Assembly (NCBI GenBank): GCA_016748015.1 | Contig: JAAOMT010000046.1 | Coordinates: forward strand, 742,959-806,958 | DNA from: Geosiphon pyriformis | Lineage: Eukaryota > Glomeromycota > Glomeromycetes > Archaeosporales > Geosiphonaceae | Length of the DNA stretch: 64,000 bases | Direction of reading: 5' to 3' | Shown here: in pieces, positions 36,901 through 46,928 of the stretch | How positions within the stretch are numbered: the first letter of the stretch is position 1 | Layout of the letters: each line of letters opens with the position of its first letter | Translations under genes and position numbers: made by a program | Notes under the pieces: model-generated | Database searches by the model: none | What the model was told of the DNA's origin: nothing | The model's input: the letters and a program-made list of their open reading frames with translations, nothing else

Positions 36901-37713
36901 CTTGGAAAATCTAGACCCACTATAATATATGCAGCTTAAAATGTTACTCAATAATTTCAATAATATCTTTACCAGCAAAAATGAATTTGGCAGAACCAAC
37001 ATAATCCAGCATCAGATCAAGACTGAAGATGCAATATCAATCAAACAAAGAACATACAGAGTACCACCAGCCAGCCATGAGATCATCTGTCAAGAAATTA
37101 ATCGAATATTTGACAATGGACTAATTCAGCTATCAATAAGCCCATAGTCATTACCAGTGGTACTAGTCCATAAGAAAAATAGAAAAATCCACTTTTGTGT
37201 GAATTACCAGAAGCTGAATGGAATAACAAAAAGAGATAACTACCTCACTCCAAAAATCCAAAAACTGTTCGACGCTTTTGGAGGAAAGAAATGGTTCTCA
37301 ATTTTAGACTTAGATAGTAGTTACTGGCAAGTAGCCATGAATCCAAAAGACAAAAAAAAAATGGCTTTTATGATTCAAGAAGAAAATTTCAAATTTGAGA
37401 TTATGCCATTTGGCTTGATGAATACTCCAGCCACATTTCAATAACTCATGGAAATTGTCTATACTAGACTGCTATGAAAATCAGTAATCGTGTATTTAAA
37501 TAACACCAATGTGTTCTCCAAAACATTTGATGATTATTTACACTATTTTTAACAAGTATTTAAAAGACTAAAAAGAGCCGGATTAAAATTAAATGCAACC
37601 AAGTGTTTTTTTGGAAAAACTGAACTCAAGTTTTTGGAACATGTTGTGAACAAAGACAAAATCAAAACAAATCCAGACAAAATTGAGATAGTTAAGAACT
37701 TTCTAGTACCCAC
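36901..37713 (+). pseudogene. Element D reverse transcriptase, 5' part
   Basis: Frames 36929-37147 and 37157-37444: KNEFGRTNIIQHQIKTED, then VLVHKKNRKIHFCVNYQKLN, SILDLDSSYWQVAM (first catalytic Asp), MPFGLMNTPATFQ. YLNNTNVF follows (~37493-37516; YLDD lost). Cut at 37713 by element F in the thumb region. Confidence 0.88.
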
Positions 37714-38558
37714 TGTTATGGATGACTATCTCTGGTGTTGAATTAAATAACAAACCCATAACTTGGTACTAAAAGTTATTTGTGTTGATGTTATTAATCT
37801 GAAGGTTTTGTATCTGAAGGTTTCAGTTTGAGTTCTTTGTATAATGAACAGAGATTCAATAGTGGTTTTATCTGTAGCTTCCCAGAATTGCAATTCTGTC
37901 AATTCTTCTCTCAGCATGATGGCCAGCAATCCTCTGGTAAGTATTCCATATCTTCTGTACGTGTTCTACTCTCTCACAGGGGTTTTTTACCAAACAATTC
38001 TTGACATCAGTAATTTAGTGCTTTATTCAACCAATTAGTGCACAACAATAAAATCAAAATAAAATAAAGAAAAGAAATAAAAAAAAATCATAAATAAGCC
38101 AAGACAATTTTGCAAGTCAGTATCTTGTCAATAGCCGTGATCAAGAGCTATTGTTCTAGTGTGTTTAAGTATCAATTACTATCAACATGGAGTGTTGATA
38201 ATGGAATTAGGGTTGAGATACCAAATAGTTCTTTATTGTGTTTGAATGGTTGTCTAAATGAAATCTAAACTTTTAGGTCTGTTTTTTTAGCTTCTAATCC
38301 TACTGCTATATATACATAATTGAGATTTCTCAATTCCTCAATTCTTCACAACAGGAATTCTGGGATTCCTGGAATCCTGCAATTCTTTTGAGAGGAATCC
38401 TGGAATTCTGGAATGCTGCGATTCCTTGTGAGAATCCTGTAATTCCTGGAATCCTGTAATTCCTAAGAGAAATTCTGAAATTCCACATTTTACTATGTCT
38501 ACTTCTGATTGGTTAATAACTATGCTAATATATATTTCCTATATTTCTATGAATAACA
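37714..38558 (-). repeat. Element F 3' LTR
   Basis: Partner of 46929-47772. In element orientation a block of TTCCTGGAATCC-like dyads (~38330-38490) is followed by a TATATATA box (~38306-38316). Differences from the partner are nearly all C/T or G/A. One sharing pattern: the LTR is of the same type as C and P1. Confidence 0.94.
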
Positions 38559-38580
38559 TTATTTCCTCCTTTTAATATTG
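38559..38580 (-). other. Element F polypurine tract
   Basis: The minus strand carries AAAAGGAGGAAATAA ending at the inner edge of the 3' LTR; D (50449-50465) and E have the same tract. Confidence 0.7.
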
Positions 38581-39330
38581 AGCTCCATTAAAATCTAACT
38601 CTGTTAATTTCTCTTCTTAAAGTATTTCCTGAATTTTATTTTCGAGAATTACTTGTGTTATTTGAGTCTGTAATTCTTCAAATTGAGTGTTAGTAATCTT
38701 TCCTAATTGATTACTGATAACCGTATCCATTGCTTTGTTGAGTAAAATTTCTGGTTGATCCTGAAATACTGTATGTATTCAGTATATGGCTCAGGCCTGT
38801 GTGGATAAGTTGTTCTTTCCCACAAAATGTTCTAATTATTGTAGTATTTTTGTGTCAAATAATCGTTTTGTTTTATCCATATATAGATTCTGGATATTCA
38901 CATGTTGTCCCAAGTAAAAATAACAATAGTTTCTTGGAAATTGTTGTATCCACCAATTCCAAGTTTTTTTAGTTAATTCTTAGTATAGTGACTCTTTTGT
39001 CGATTCTTTTATTGCTAATTTTACTTTTACAATAATTTTGTCAATGATATTTTCTGTTTTCTTCTGTGTTCTATGTGGCAATGTCTTTCTTATGTCTTGA
39101 TATCAGATGGTTTGTTGATTAATTGTAATTTCCATCTCTTGGTGTTGAATCAATTAAAAGAGTTATTGTGCTAGTAAGTGGATGTTGTTTGTAATTTCCA
39201 TTTTTCTGATATTTCTTGTCACATCTATCATGTCTTTATATATTTTTTTGATGGATTAATTTAATGTGTTGTTGTCAATGATGATGATTGGTTCCAGATC
39301 TTGTGAAATCTTCTCTGGTTGGACTAATAT
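38559..39330 (-). pseudogene. Element F post-integrase region
   Basis: About 250 codons, interrupted by ~5 stops. Recognisable blocks: KTWNWWIQQFPRNYCYFYLG (~38920-38980), HFVGKNNLSTQA, ILLNKAMDTVISNQLGKITN, and NGAQY (~38582-38596) before the purine tract. It is conserved in C, D, E and P1, so it is a family trait. No env-like membrane anchor. Confidence 0.6.
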
Positions 39331-39439
39331 CTTCTGTACTCCTAATTGTGGAATATTACTGGTGAATGGTAATGTGATGTTGTGGTATGGTTTCAGTCAA
39401 TCTCTATGTGCTGCTTTGGTAAGATTTTGTTATCCAGTC

Positions 39440-40470
39440 TTAATTTGTAAGCTCTATTCCCTAGAATTTCTTTTATGTGAAATGGTCCATCTCATTTGGG
39501 GTCAAATTTTCCACTCCATTGTTTTTCTACTTTGGTATGATGTAAGAGTACTTTGTCTCCAATCTTGAATTCAACTGGTTTGTCTGGTAGTTGATTATCA
39601 TGTCTTTTTTTTTGTTTCTTTTGTGACTTTTGTATATTATCAGCTGCTTTTCTTCGTTTGTTTTTCAATGTTTCTATTAAGTCATATGTTCTTCTTAACA
39701 ATGTTTCTTAGAAATTTTCTTCTGTTATTGGTTCAGTTGGATATGTGTTAACCTCTATCTCAACTGGTACTGTTGCTGTTCTACCATATATCAATTCAAA
39801 TAGTGTTGCTTGTGTGATGTCTTGCTTCATTGTCCAATAAGCAAATAATACTGATGGTATGAACAAATCTCATTCATCTTGGTTTTCTTGGCTGAGTTTT
39901 GCTATTGCTTCACACAATGTTCTATTAAATCTTTCAACTAATTCATTGGTTTGTGGATGGTATGGTGATAATAGTGGTCTCTTAATTCCGAATCTTTGGC
40001 TTAGTTCTGCTAATGTTTTATTTACAAAATGGGTTCCTTGGTCTGATAATAGTTTTTTTGGACATCTATATCGACAAATCAGATTTTGATGGACAAATTT
40101 GGCAACGGATTCTGCATCCACTCTTTGAATTGCTTTGGCTTCTGGTCATTTAGTAAGATATTCCATGACTACTGCAATATATCTGTTGCCTCTGCTGGTA
40201 ATTGTCAATGGTCCAACTAAATCAATTCCAATATAATCAAATAGTTGTCCCACTTTGATTGGTCTCAATGGTTCACTGGGTCTTGTTCCTTTTCTTTTTT
40301 AACAAGCATCACAATTTTGCACATATTGGATGATGTTTGGATACATTAATGGCCAATAGTATCTCTTTCTGGTTCTTTCTATGGTTGCTTCTTTATGAAA
40401 ATGTCCTGCAGTTAAATCTGAGTGCATGTTGAACAGTATTATCTCCTTTTCTGGTTCTGTAATTACTCTG
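39440..40470 (-). pseudogene. Element F integrase
   Basis: The zinc module has MHSDLTAGHF (H-x6-H, ~40400-40430); CDAC is followed by a stop (~40303-40320). Catalytic triad positions: GIDLVGPL (Asp, ~40205-40230), LLSDQGTHFV (Asp, ~40025-40055) and NELVERFNRTL (Glu, ~39915-39945), all kept. Frames 40121-39870 and 39701-39492 are open. The GPY/F module WDGPFHIKEIL, with NRAYKLRLDNK, is at ~39430-39490. Stops at Trp codons separate the segments. Confidence 0.9.
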
Positions 40471-41014
40471 ATTGGTTGATCTGAATCTTTTTTATTTTTC
40501 TGATAAAGTATATTTTGGTAAGTGATAAAATATTTAGATTGTTGTTTGATCCTCTTTTGTTCCGGTTGAGATAATTTCTCCTTGAACTGTTAAGTATTTA
40601 TATAATGTTGAAGTTGTTAATATTTGTGTGTTCATCTTTTGTTATATTTTCGTGAGTATTGTTTTGGTTTTGTTATATTTTTGGGTTGAAATGTTCTTAG
40701 ATTTGTTTTATTCACAACAAACCATTGGCATTTTTATTGTCTTTTTCTTTTTTATAATGTATGGTATAAGTATATGTCAAAAGAGCCATTTTTTATCTTG
40801 ACTGTTTTCCATCTTCAAATTCTTGTTTTTGGAGTGATGTCAATTCTTTGTGATCTGTATACATCTCAAACTTTTGGCTCAAGTATTCTTTCCATTTCAT
40901 AACTGCCTAATAGATTGCTAGATGTTCTAATTCTGGTGTTCTATAGTTCTTTTCAGCTGGAGTCAAACCTCAGCTGGCATATGTGACTGAATGTTTGCTT
41001 CCATCTGGTTCTCT
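40471..41014 (-). pseudogene. Element F RNase H C-terminal part and tether
   Basis: SVTYASxGL-like, NYRTPELEHLAIY and TDHKELTSL segments (~40830-40990), then a Lys/Asn-rich tether to integrase. Decayed by several stops. Confidence 0.75.
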
Positions 41015-42106
41015 CTAAAATAGTACTGCTCCCAATGCTTGACCTGATGCATTGGTGGTGATAATAAATGGTTTACTATGATTTGGATAGATCAATACTA
41101 GAGCTTGAATAAGCTTTCTTCTTAAGATGTCAAATACTTTTTGCTGGGTTTCAGTCCATTCATACTTTGCATTTTTGGTTTGAAGATCATTAAGTGGTTG
41201 TGCTATCTTTGAAAAGTTCTTTATAAAACATCTATAATAGCTCATAAATCTCAAGAATAATTTCAGCTTGGTTACATTGATTGGTATTGGAAAGTTCTTT
41301 ACTATCTCTATTTTCTCCAGATCTGTTTTTATGTCGTCTTTGCTAACTATGTGTCTCAAGAATTTTAGTTTTGTTTTGCCAAAAAAACACTTTGTTGCAT
41401 TTAATTTTAATCCTGCTCGTTGTAGTCTTTCGAACACTTGTTGGAAATGATGTAAATAATCATCAAATGTTTTTGAAAACACATTGGTATCATCCAAGTA
41501 TACAACTACTGATTTCCATAATAAGCTAGTATACACAATTTCCATTAGCCATTGGAATGTAGCTAGAGCATTGGTTAAGCCGAATGACATAACTTCAAAC
41601 TCAAAGTTTTCCTCTCTTGTGGTAAATGCTATTTTTTCTTTGTTGGCTGGATCTATGACTACTTGCCAGTAACCACTATCTAAGTCTAATGTTGAGAACC
41701 ATTTGTTTCCACCAAAAGCATCGAATAGTTCTTGTATCTGTGGAGTTGGATAGCTGTCTCCATGAGTTACATTATTGAGTTTTTTGTAGTCTACACAAAA
41801 TCGGATTTTTTTATTCTTCTTACAGACAAGTACTACTGGTAATGACTATGGGCTCATTGATGGCTGAATTAACCCATTGTCAAGTATTTGGTTGATCTAT
41901 TGATGGATGATTTCATGGCTGGCTGGTGGTACTTTATATGCTTGCTGTTTGATTAGCATTGCATTTCCAGTCTTGATCTGATGCTGGATAATATCAGTTT
42001 TGCTAAATTCATTTTCACTGGCAAAGATATCATTGAAATTATTGAGTAACATCTTTAGTTGTATTTGTTGAAGTGGGTCTAGATTTCCCATGTTCATTTG
42101 TTCCAA
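41015..42106 (-). pseudogene. Element F reverse transcriptase with RNase H start
   Basis: Frame 42106-41897 (NLDPLQQIQLKMLLNNFNDI) leads into RT. FCVDYKKLNNVTHGDSYPTP, WFSTLDLDSGYWQV (first catalytic Asp, ~41650-41705), then the 191-codon frame 41590-41015 with FGLTNALATFQ, YLDDTNVF intact, GLKLNATKCFFG and, at its end, ITTNASGQALGAVLF, the first RNase H strand. Stops lie in the first half. Confidence 0.9.
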
Positions 42107-42136
42107 TTGTTTTGGCTGTAACAGATAATATTTGTT

Positions 42137-42427
42137 TCATCCATAGATGGTTTGTGATGTAATGTTCACATATTCACAAAGCTGTGGAAAATCTGGAATG
42201 CTGCTTGGTGCTTGATCTTCAATTTCTGTGGTTAAATATCTGAGAGTGGTTTCTTCTGGTATCTCTACAACATTTCTGGTGTTGTTATAGATGAGAATTT
42301 TAATATGATTATGGCTTTTGGCTGGTATGTGTAGATTGATAAGTCCAATTTCTCCTGATTCACAAAAGGTTGTTTTTGCTTCAAAAATCTGTTCTTGTTC
42401 TTTCTCTCTCTTTTTTATTGCTAACAT
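42137..42427 (-). pseudogene. Element F pre-RT linker domain
   Basis: A 96-codon open frame: ESGEIGLINLHIPAKSHNHI, IYNNTRNVVEIPEET, YLTTEIEDQ, IPDFPQLCEYVNIT. Predominantly beta-strand pattern; conserved in C, D and E between dUTPase and RT. Could be a second barrel packing on dUTPase or simply the pol tether. Not recognised. Confidence 0.6.
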
Positions 42428-42430
42428 GTA

Positions 42431-43189
42431 TCAGCTATATGATAGAATGGAAATTGTTTGACCAGTTGAGATAATTTCTCCTTGGCCAATAATTTCTTCT
42501 TCCACCATATTGACTAGTACATCTATTCTACCTGTGGATCCGAATTTCTGTATCCCTCTTGCTGTTATCCCTAATTCTTCTTTGTTTCCCACTGGCACTA
42601 ATTGAGCTACTTTAATCAGAAGCAAGAATATTGCCTGTGCTATTTTTTTGTTTGGCTCTATAATATAGACCTTTTCTGAGTCATTTTGTAGCATGGCGAT
42701 GATATTTTCTACATATCCTGCATCAATTATTCCTCCTCTGATATTTATCCCTCTTTTCACTAGACTACTCTTAGATGCTAATTGAACCATTGTTGTTGCT
42801 GGAATTTCCAGTGCTATTTTCAAATCAATGTAGGTGCATGAATGTGATTCCAATTTGATAGCATCTTTTTCTGAATATCTCAGATCAAACCTGGCATCAG
42901 TATCATGTGTGTATTCTGGCATAATACTTTTATTGTTATCACTGAACCATTTAAGTTCTTGTTTCTTTGTGAGATCAGGGATTGCGATATATTGTTCATA
43001 TTTTAAATCAAAGTTGAAATCTGAGTTGGAATTATTATTGTCGTTATTGTCATATTGGATGGAGCTGGAACTGGTGTTTTTGTTATTGTTATTGTTATTG
43101 TTGGAGTTTGAATTGGGATTGAATGGTGATTCCAATTCCAATGTGCAGCTGCTGATTGGTTCTTCCTCTTCTGGGATTGTGTAGATCAT
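42431..43189 (-). pseudogene. Element F dUTPase with Asn/Ser/Asp-rich leader
   Basis: A 252-codon open frame, the clearest dUTPase in the window. Residues 1-60 are acidic and then Asn/Ser-rich low complexity. Motif 1 DARFDLRY (98-105), motif 2 SKSSLVKRGI (139-148), motif 3 GGIIDAGYVENI (152-163, with the catalytic Asp 156 and base-contacting Tyr 159 by family analogy), motif 4 KKIAQAIFLLL (181-191), motif 5 ARGIQKFGSTGR (210-221). Order and spacing match trimeric dUTPases; the domain is of near-normal length (about 135 residues from motif 1 on). Gly-to-Arg in motif 1 and Gly-to-Glu in motif 3 fit C-to-T/G-to-A decay and may impair it. It converts dUTP to dUMP in intact relatives; here it is part of a broken pol polyprotein, between the cysteine module and RT. 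Confidence 0.88.
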
Positions 43190-43830
43190 GTGTGGTGGTA
43201 GATTGTAAATGAGGTCACACTCATTACAATACTCAAAATCACTGGGGATTAAACAATGATAACACAGTTTTGTATTTAATTGTTCTAGCCATTGCTTTTG
43301 TTCTTCTCTAGTGGGAGCTAATTCTTGGTAGTGTTCATGGAATTGTTCTTGATCTAAAAGATTTATGACTGGTTCTGGGTCTCAATCAAGTTCTATGAAT
43401 TCTGGTGAGTTGTTTTTAACTGTTCTGATTTCTTCTGGCAACACATCTTCGATTTTGGCAAATGCCATTCGCCATATTTCATTGTTGTTGTGTGGGCAAC
43501 TGTCCAATCAATGCATAACTTTTTTCCAAGCAGCTTTGATTGGTGTCTCTTTCCTAACCCAGTCACTAATAAAAATTGTGTATTAGCATGATTCATCACA
43601 CATTCCCCCTCTCCCAGGAATGTCATTCCACATTTCTTTGTCAAGGAGAGTTTTTCCACAAGCTAAACATGATGTATTATCCCATTTTTCTACTTGTTTT
43701 GGTCTTTCAAAGTGTTCAACAAGGCATGCGCAGCAATAAAACTTAGTTGTCGTCTGGTATTCCTTATTGTCACCACAGCATATGCCCATTGATGACAATT
43801 TTTTGCCACAATTAACACATATTAACTTTG
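43190..43830 (-). pseudogene. Element F cysteine-rich module (two clusters)
   Basis: Cluster 1 (43830-43583, open from 43798): CGKKLSSMGICCGD, FYCCACLVEHF, KWDNTSCLACGKTL, ESC. The helical Glu-rich middle follows (KIEDVLPEEIRT at ~43420-43460). Cluster 2 (~43195-43275): LCYHC ... YCNEC and then NLPPHMIYT. Eight or nine cysteines in cluster 1 and four in cluster 2 keep their spacing in D and E. Presumed structural zinc sites, perhaps nucleic-acid or protein contacts; no family recognised. Confidence 0.68.
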
Positions 43831-44110
43831 AACAATAATAGGTAGATTATTGTGGTATAGTGTAGGTATAGAGATTATAAGTGGTGGTGGTTACTTCTTT
43901 TTTTTTTTTTCCTTTTCCCTTTGTGTTTTTTTTCTCCCATACCCAGCTTGTTGTTGGTTTGCTTTTGTCATGGTCAGTTCAGGTCAAATTGTCTGTCTCT
44001 TAGGTAGGTTCTTCTCTTTGTTTACTCTTTCTGTTGTCATCTCATGAGAGTATTAGTGGCAGTTTGTTGTGTTCTTCATCAGCCCATGAGACTTGATATG
44101 ATTCTTAGAT
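43831..44110 (-). pseudogene. Element F PR-cysteine module connector
   Basis: A Lys/Glu-rich, low-complexity connector (poly-Lys-like at ~43890-43930 on the minus strand) with stops. No motif. Confidence 0.4.
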
Positions 44111-44744
44111 AGGTTTTGGTTTGTCTTCTTCGAAGTCAATTAGTGGTGTTGTGGTGTTAGTAGCCTTAAAGTGACCACATGTTGCTGGTACTCACGTGTG
44201 TTGACCATTTTGGCTCAGCTAAAGTTCTTACATGTTCCAATCTAGTGTCGCATTAGTCTTGGACAGCCAGTCATTCTCAATGAGTGCTTGGTATTGAGTG
44301 GCTTCCATTACCAGAATTTTGATGGGTACTACGATGCCATTGACTTTAATTGGGAAATTATCGATCTCTCCAATGGGTGTTTTGGTCATTCCATTGGCTG
44401 TAATAATCCTGGTGCTGGCAGCACAATTAACTCGGCAACCTAATTGATCCATGAGTTGTCATGTGATGATGCTGTCTGCTGAACCACTGTCAAGAATTAA
44501 TTTGATGGAGTGGTCATCGACTTTGGCATCTGTATACATGGCAGTAATCGGTTTCTCTTCAAATGCAGCTTCACTGAATAATGGCACATCTGACAGTTTT
44601 TCAAGTTCAAATGGAAAGATAACATCCAACAATTCATTTTCAGTGATTATAGCAGGTGGAATATTATTGGTAGATGGTTGTTGTTGTTTAATTCCTGGAT
44701 TGCTGGATGTGGTGCCTTTTAGAGTCACCAGAAGGCTTAAATAG
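44111..44744 (-). pseudogene. Element F retropepsin
   Basis: Frames 44728-44459 and 44452-44228 are divided by one TGA (complement 44459-44461). KLILDSGSADSIIT contains an intact DSG active site (~44465-44505). TPIGEIDNFPIKVNGI (flap side) and YQALIENDWLSKTNATLDW (C-terminal strands) follow. Apart from the TGA the domain is complete, so this is the best protease of the nest. Confidence 0.85.
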
Positions 44745-45940
44745 TGTTGGGAATTCGGGTTTTAGGTGAGACTGGTGCCCGAATTCTGCTGACAAAATCC
44801 TGATTGTTGGTGAAAAGAGCTGGGGATTGGTTGATGTACAACTATTGCCAATCTCTAGTTTTGGGTAATCCTTGATTTTGGGTTCCCTGATGTCATTTGA
44901 GCTGGATTTGCTGGTGGTGTTTGAATGGTGGGTGTTTGATAGATTACTGGTGGCTGCAGTTGATATATTATTTGTGGCTATGCCTGATAAATTGCTTGTG
45001 GCTGCAGTTGATAAACTGGAGTTTAATGAATTGGTGGTTGATAAATTGGTTGGTGTGTTATAGGCAGATAAGTGGGTTGGTATTGGTTTTGATTCAAGTG
45101 ATGGTTTGGAGTCTGGAACTGGCAATCAGGGTTTCTATATTGATTTCCCAATTGTGAATTGCTATAAGTATGGCAGTTGGCTCTGATGTGCCCTTGTTTA
45201 CCACAGTTGTGGTAGACATGCATCTCTGGCTGCCATAACTGATTGAATGACGACAATGAATGTGACTGATTTTGGAAACGATTTGCATTTCTCTGATTGT
45301 TATGCCATTGAGAAGGTTGATAAATCATGTGAGTGTTAGCTAAGTATCCCTCTAATTTCTGATTAATTGAATCACTGAATTGCTTCAATTTGGAATTTAA
45401 CTCAGATGATCCATTCATTGCTAGATTCACAGCTTGAGCATAATTAGCTTCTAGTTCAGCTGCTTCAAAATCCCTGGCATAGGTGACTGTAGTTGGAAGG
45501 TCTACTGGGTGCATTGGATGTACTTGTTGTAGGATACTACTGCACAATCCTCTAATAAATTGATTTAAAATTTGTGGCACTGTGAAATAGTTGGCTTGGA
45601 TGGCTTGTATTTGGCATAGATTTCTATGGAAGCGTCCCAAGTAGGTAGTAACTGCTTCAGTGTCTCCTTGTCTGATCATTGTAAAGGTGTTGGCTAATTT
45701 GTTAATACTATTATTGTTGCTAAAGTATCACAAGAATTCAGTTTTGAATCCATTAAAATTTTGGGTTTTGACAGTAAGGTTTTAATACTATTTATTAGCA
45801 GTATTCTGGAAAAAATAAGAGATTGCTTGCATCGCTCTAGCATCATCCCAATTATTGGCTGTAATGGCTTTGGCTACGTCATTTAACCAGACTTGGGCAT
45901 CATCTTCTTCACTATTGAATTTGTCGAGTTTTACGATGGG
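44745..45940 (-). pseudogene. Element F gag, capsid and nucleocapsid part
   Basis: The 218-codon frame 45679-45023 holds RRNLCQIQAIQANYF-type capsid helices, ARDFEAAELEANYAQAVNLA and SDSINQKLEGYLA. The knuckle VYHNCGKQGHIRANC (~45173-45217) has lost its first Cys to Tyr (TGC to TAC) but kept C-x4-H-x4-C. A Gln/Pro-rich tail follows, and a further 145-codon frame (45125-44688) rich in Ser/Thr/Asn. The right part (45680-45940) has WLNDVAKAITA-like capsid start with stops. Confidence 0.82.
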
Positions 45941-46866
45941 TGCGTAAGCCATTTGTTATTGCTATGGTGGTGGAAGTTGTTGTTGTTGTTGAGGTGGTAC
46001 TGGTGGCGGTTATTGATTTTGTTGGTTTTCAGGATTTGAATTGTTCTGATTTGATGGTGTTTGAATATTCAGAGTGTTATTTTCCTGATTGTTTAAATTT
46101 GGCTGGGTTTGAAAGTTCAGAGTTTTACTTTCTGGGTTTTCTAAGATCGGGTTTTGGTAAGTAAATTTATGATTCTCAAATTCTTTTTCTTTTTCTACTT
46201 CTTGTCTTCCTTCTGATTCAGTAATTTCTCACAAACTTACAGTTCCAAAATTCAGTTAAGGTGGCAGTGATCAAAATCCTGATGGCATCGGCAATCGAGA
46301 TTTAAATCCTTCAAAATACTCGCCATATAGTCCTAGTAAATTTTCTTTCCTTTGTTTAGTTTGAAATGGGAAATGTCTAAATGTTGATGTCGCATTTGAT
46401 GCAGATATGTTTGTTGATAATATATTGATAGCACTTCCAAGGGTATAGTGGTAAGATGGGTTGTTTGGTGACTTAACTCTAGTTTTTTTCCAAGTGGGTG
46501 GTTGTATTCTTTGAAGTGTTACTGCTGGTGTTTGTAGTTTTCCTTTGCCTTTACTTGTGTAAATAATTGGGTATCTTTGCTGTGTGTGGTGTTCAATTTC
46601 TTTGTTGATTTCAGTGATGATGGATGCGAAATTATGATTTGTGGATAGGCTGGTGTTTTGAATTAATTCATTGTTAAAAGTTTCTCTCACTGATTCAATA
46701 TTCATGGATGTTCCTAACAGATAGGCAATCTTTTCGTTGATGTAAAAATTGAAAGCTGATTCTGCTGATATGTGATTATGGGTTAATCCCAAATGTTAAC
46801 AGTAATGTTGAAATAAGGATTTTGTGAATCTTAGATAGTTTGCTCTGATGTTTTCTGATTTTGCCA
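45941..46866 (-). pseudogene. Element F gag, N-terminal part
   Basis: The 173-codon frame 46792-46271 contains ESAFNFYINEKIAYLLGTSM, ASIITEINKEIEHHTQQRYP and the NPSYHYTLGSAINI block, shared with C, D and P1. A Pro/Gln/Asn-rich linker lies at 45945-46250. The probable start Met lies upstream near 46866, in a frame broken by a stop at ~46797. Confidence 0.78.
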
Positions 46867-46910
46867 CTTTTGGATAGAGTTGTTGGTGCTGGTTCTCTGT
46901 AGGATTATAC

Positions 46911-46928
46911 CTCACAGGAAGCACCAAA
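46911..46928 (-). other. Element F primer binding site
   Basis: The minus strand reads TTTGGTGCTTCCTGTGAGG next to the 5' LTR. It is the least decayed PBS of the nest and fits a tRNA 3' end of the form CCTCACAGGAAGCACCA. Confidence 0.78.

Noticed and set aside
38330-38490. CRISPR-like array or heat-shock element array in the LTR
   Set aside because: Units are short degenerate dyads without constant spacers, and the half-sites are three bases apart rather than the two of heat-shock elements; the block is repeated with its LTR.
42834-43184. 116-codon plus-strand frame rich in Leu and Ser
   Set aside because: Antisense shadow of the element F dUTPase and its Asn/Ser-rich leader.
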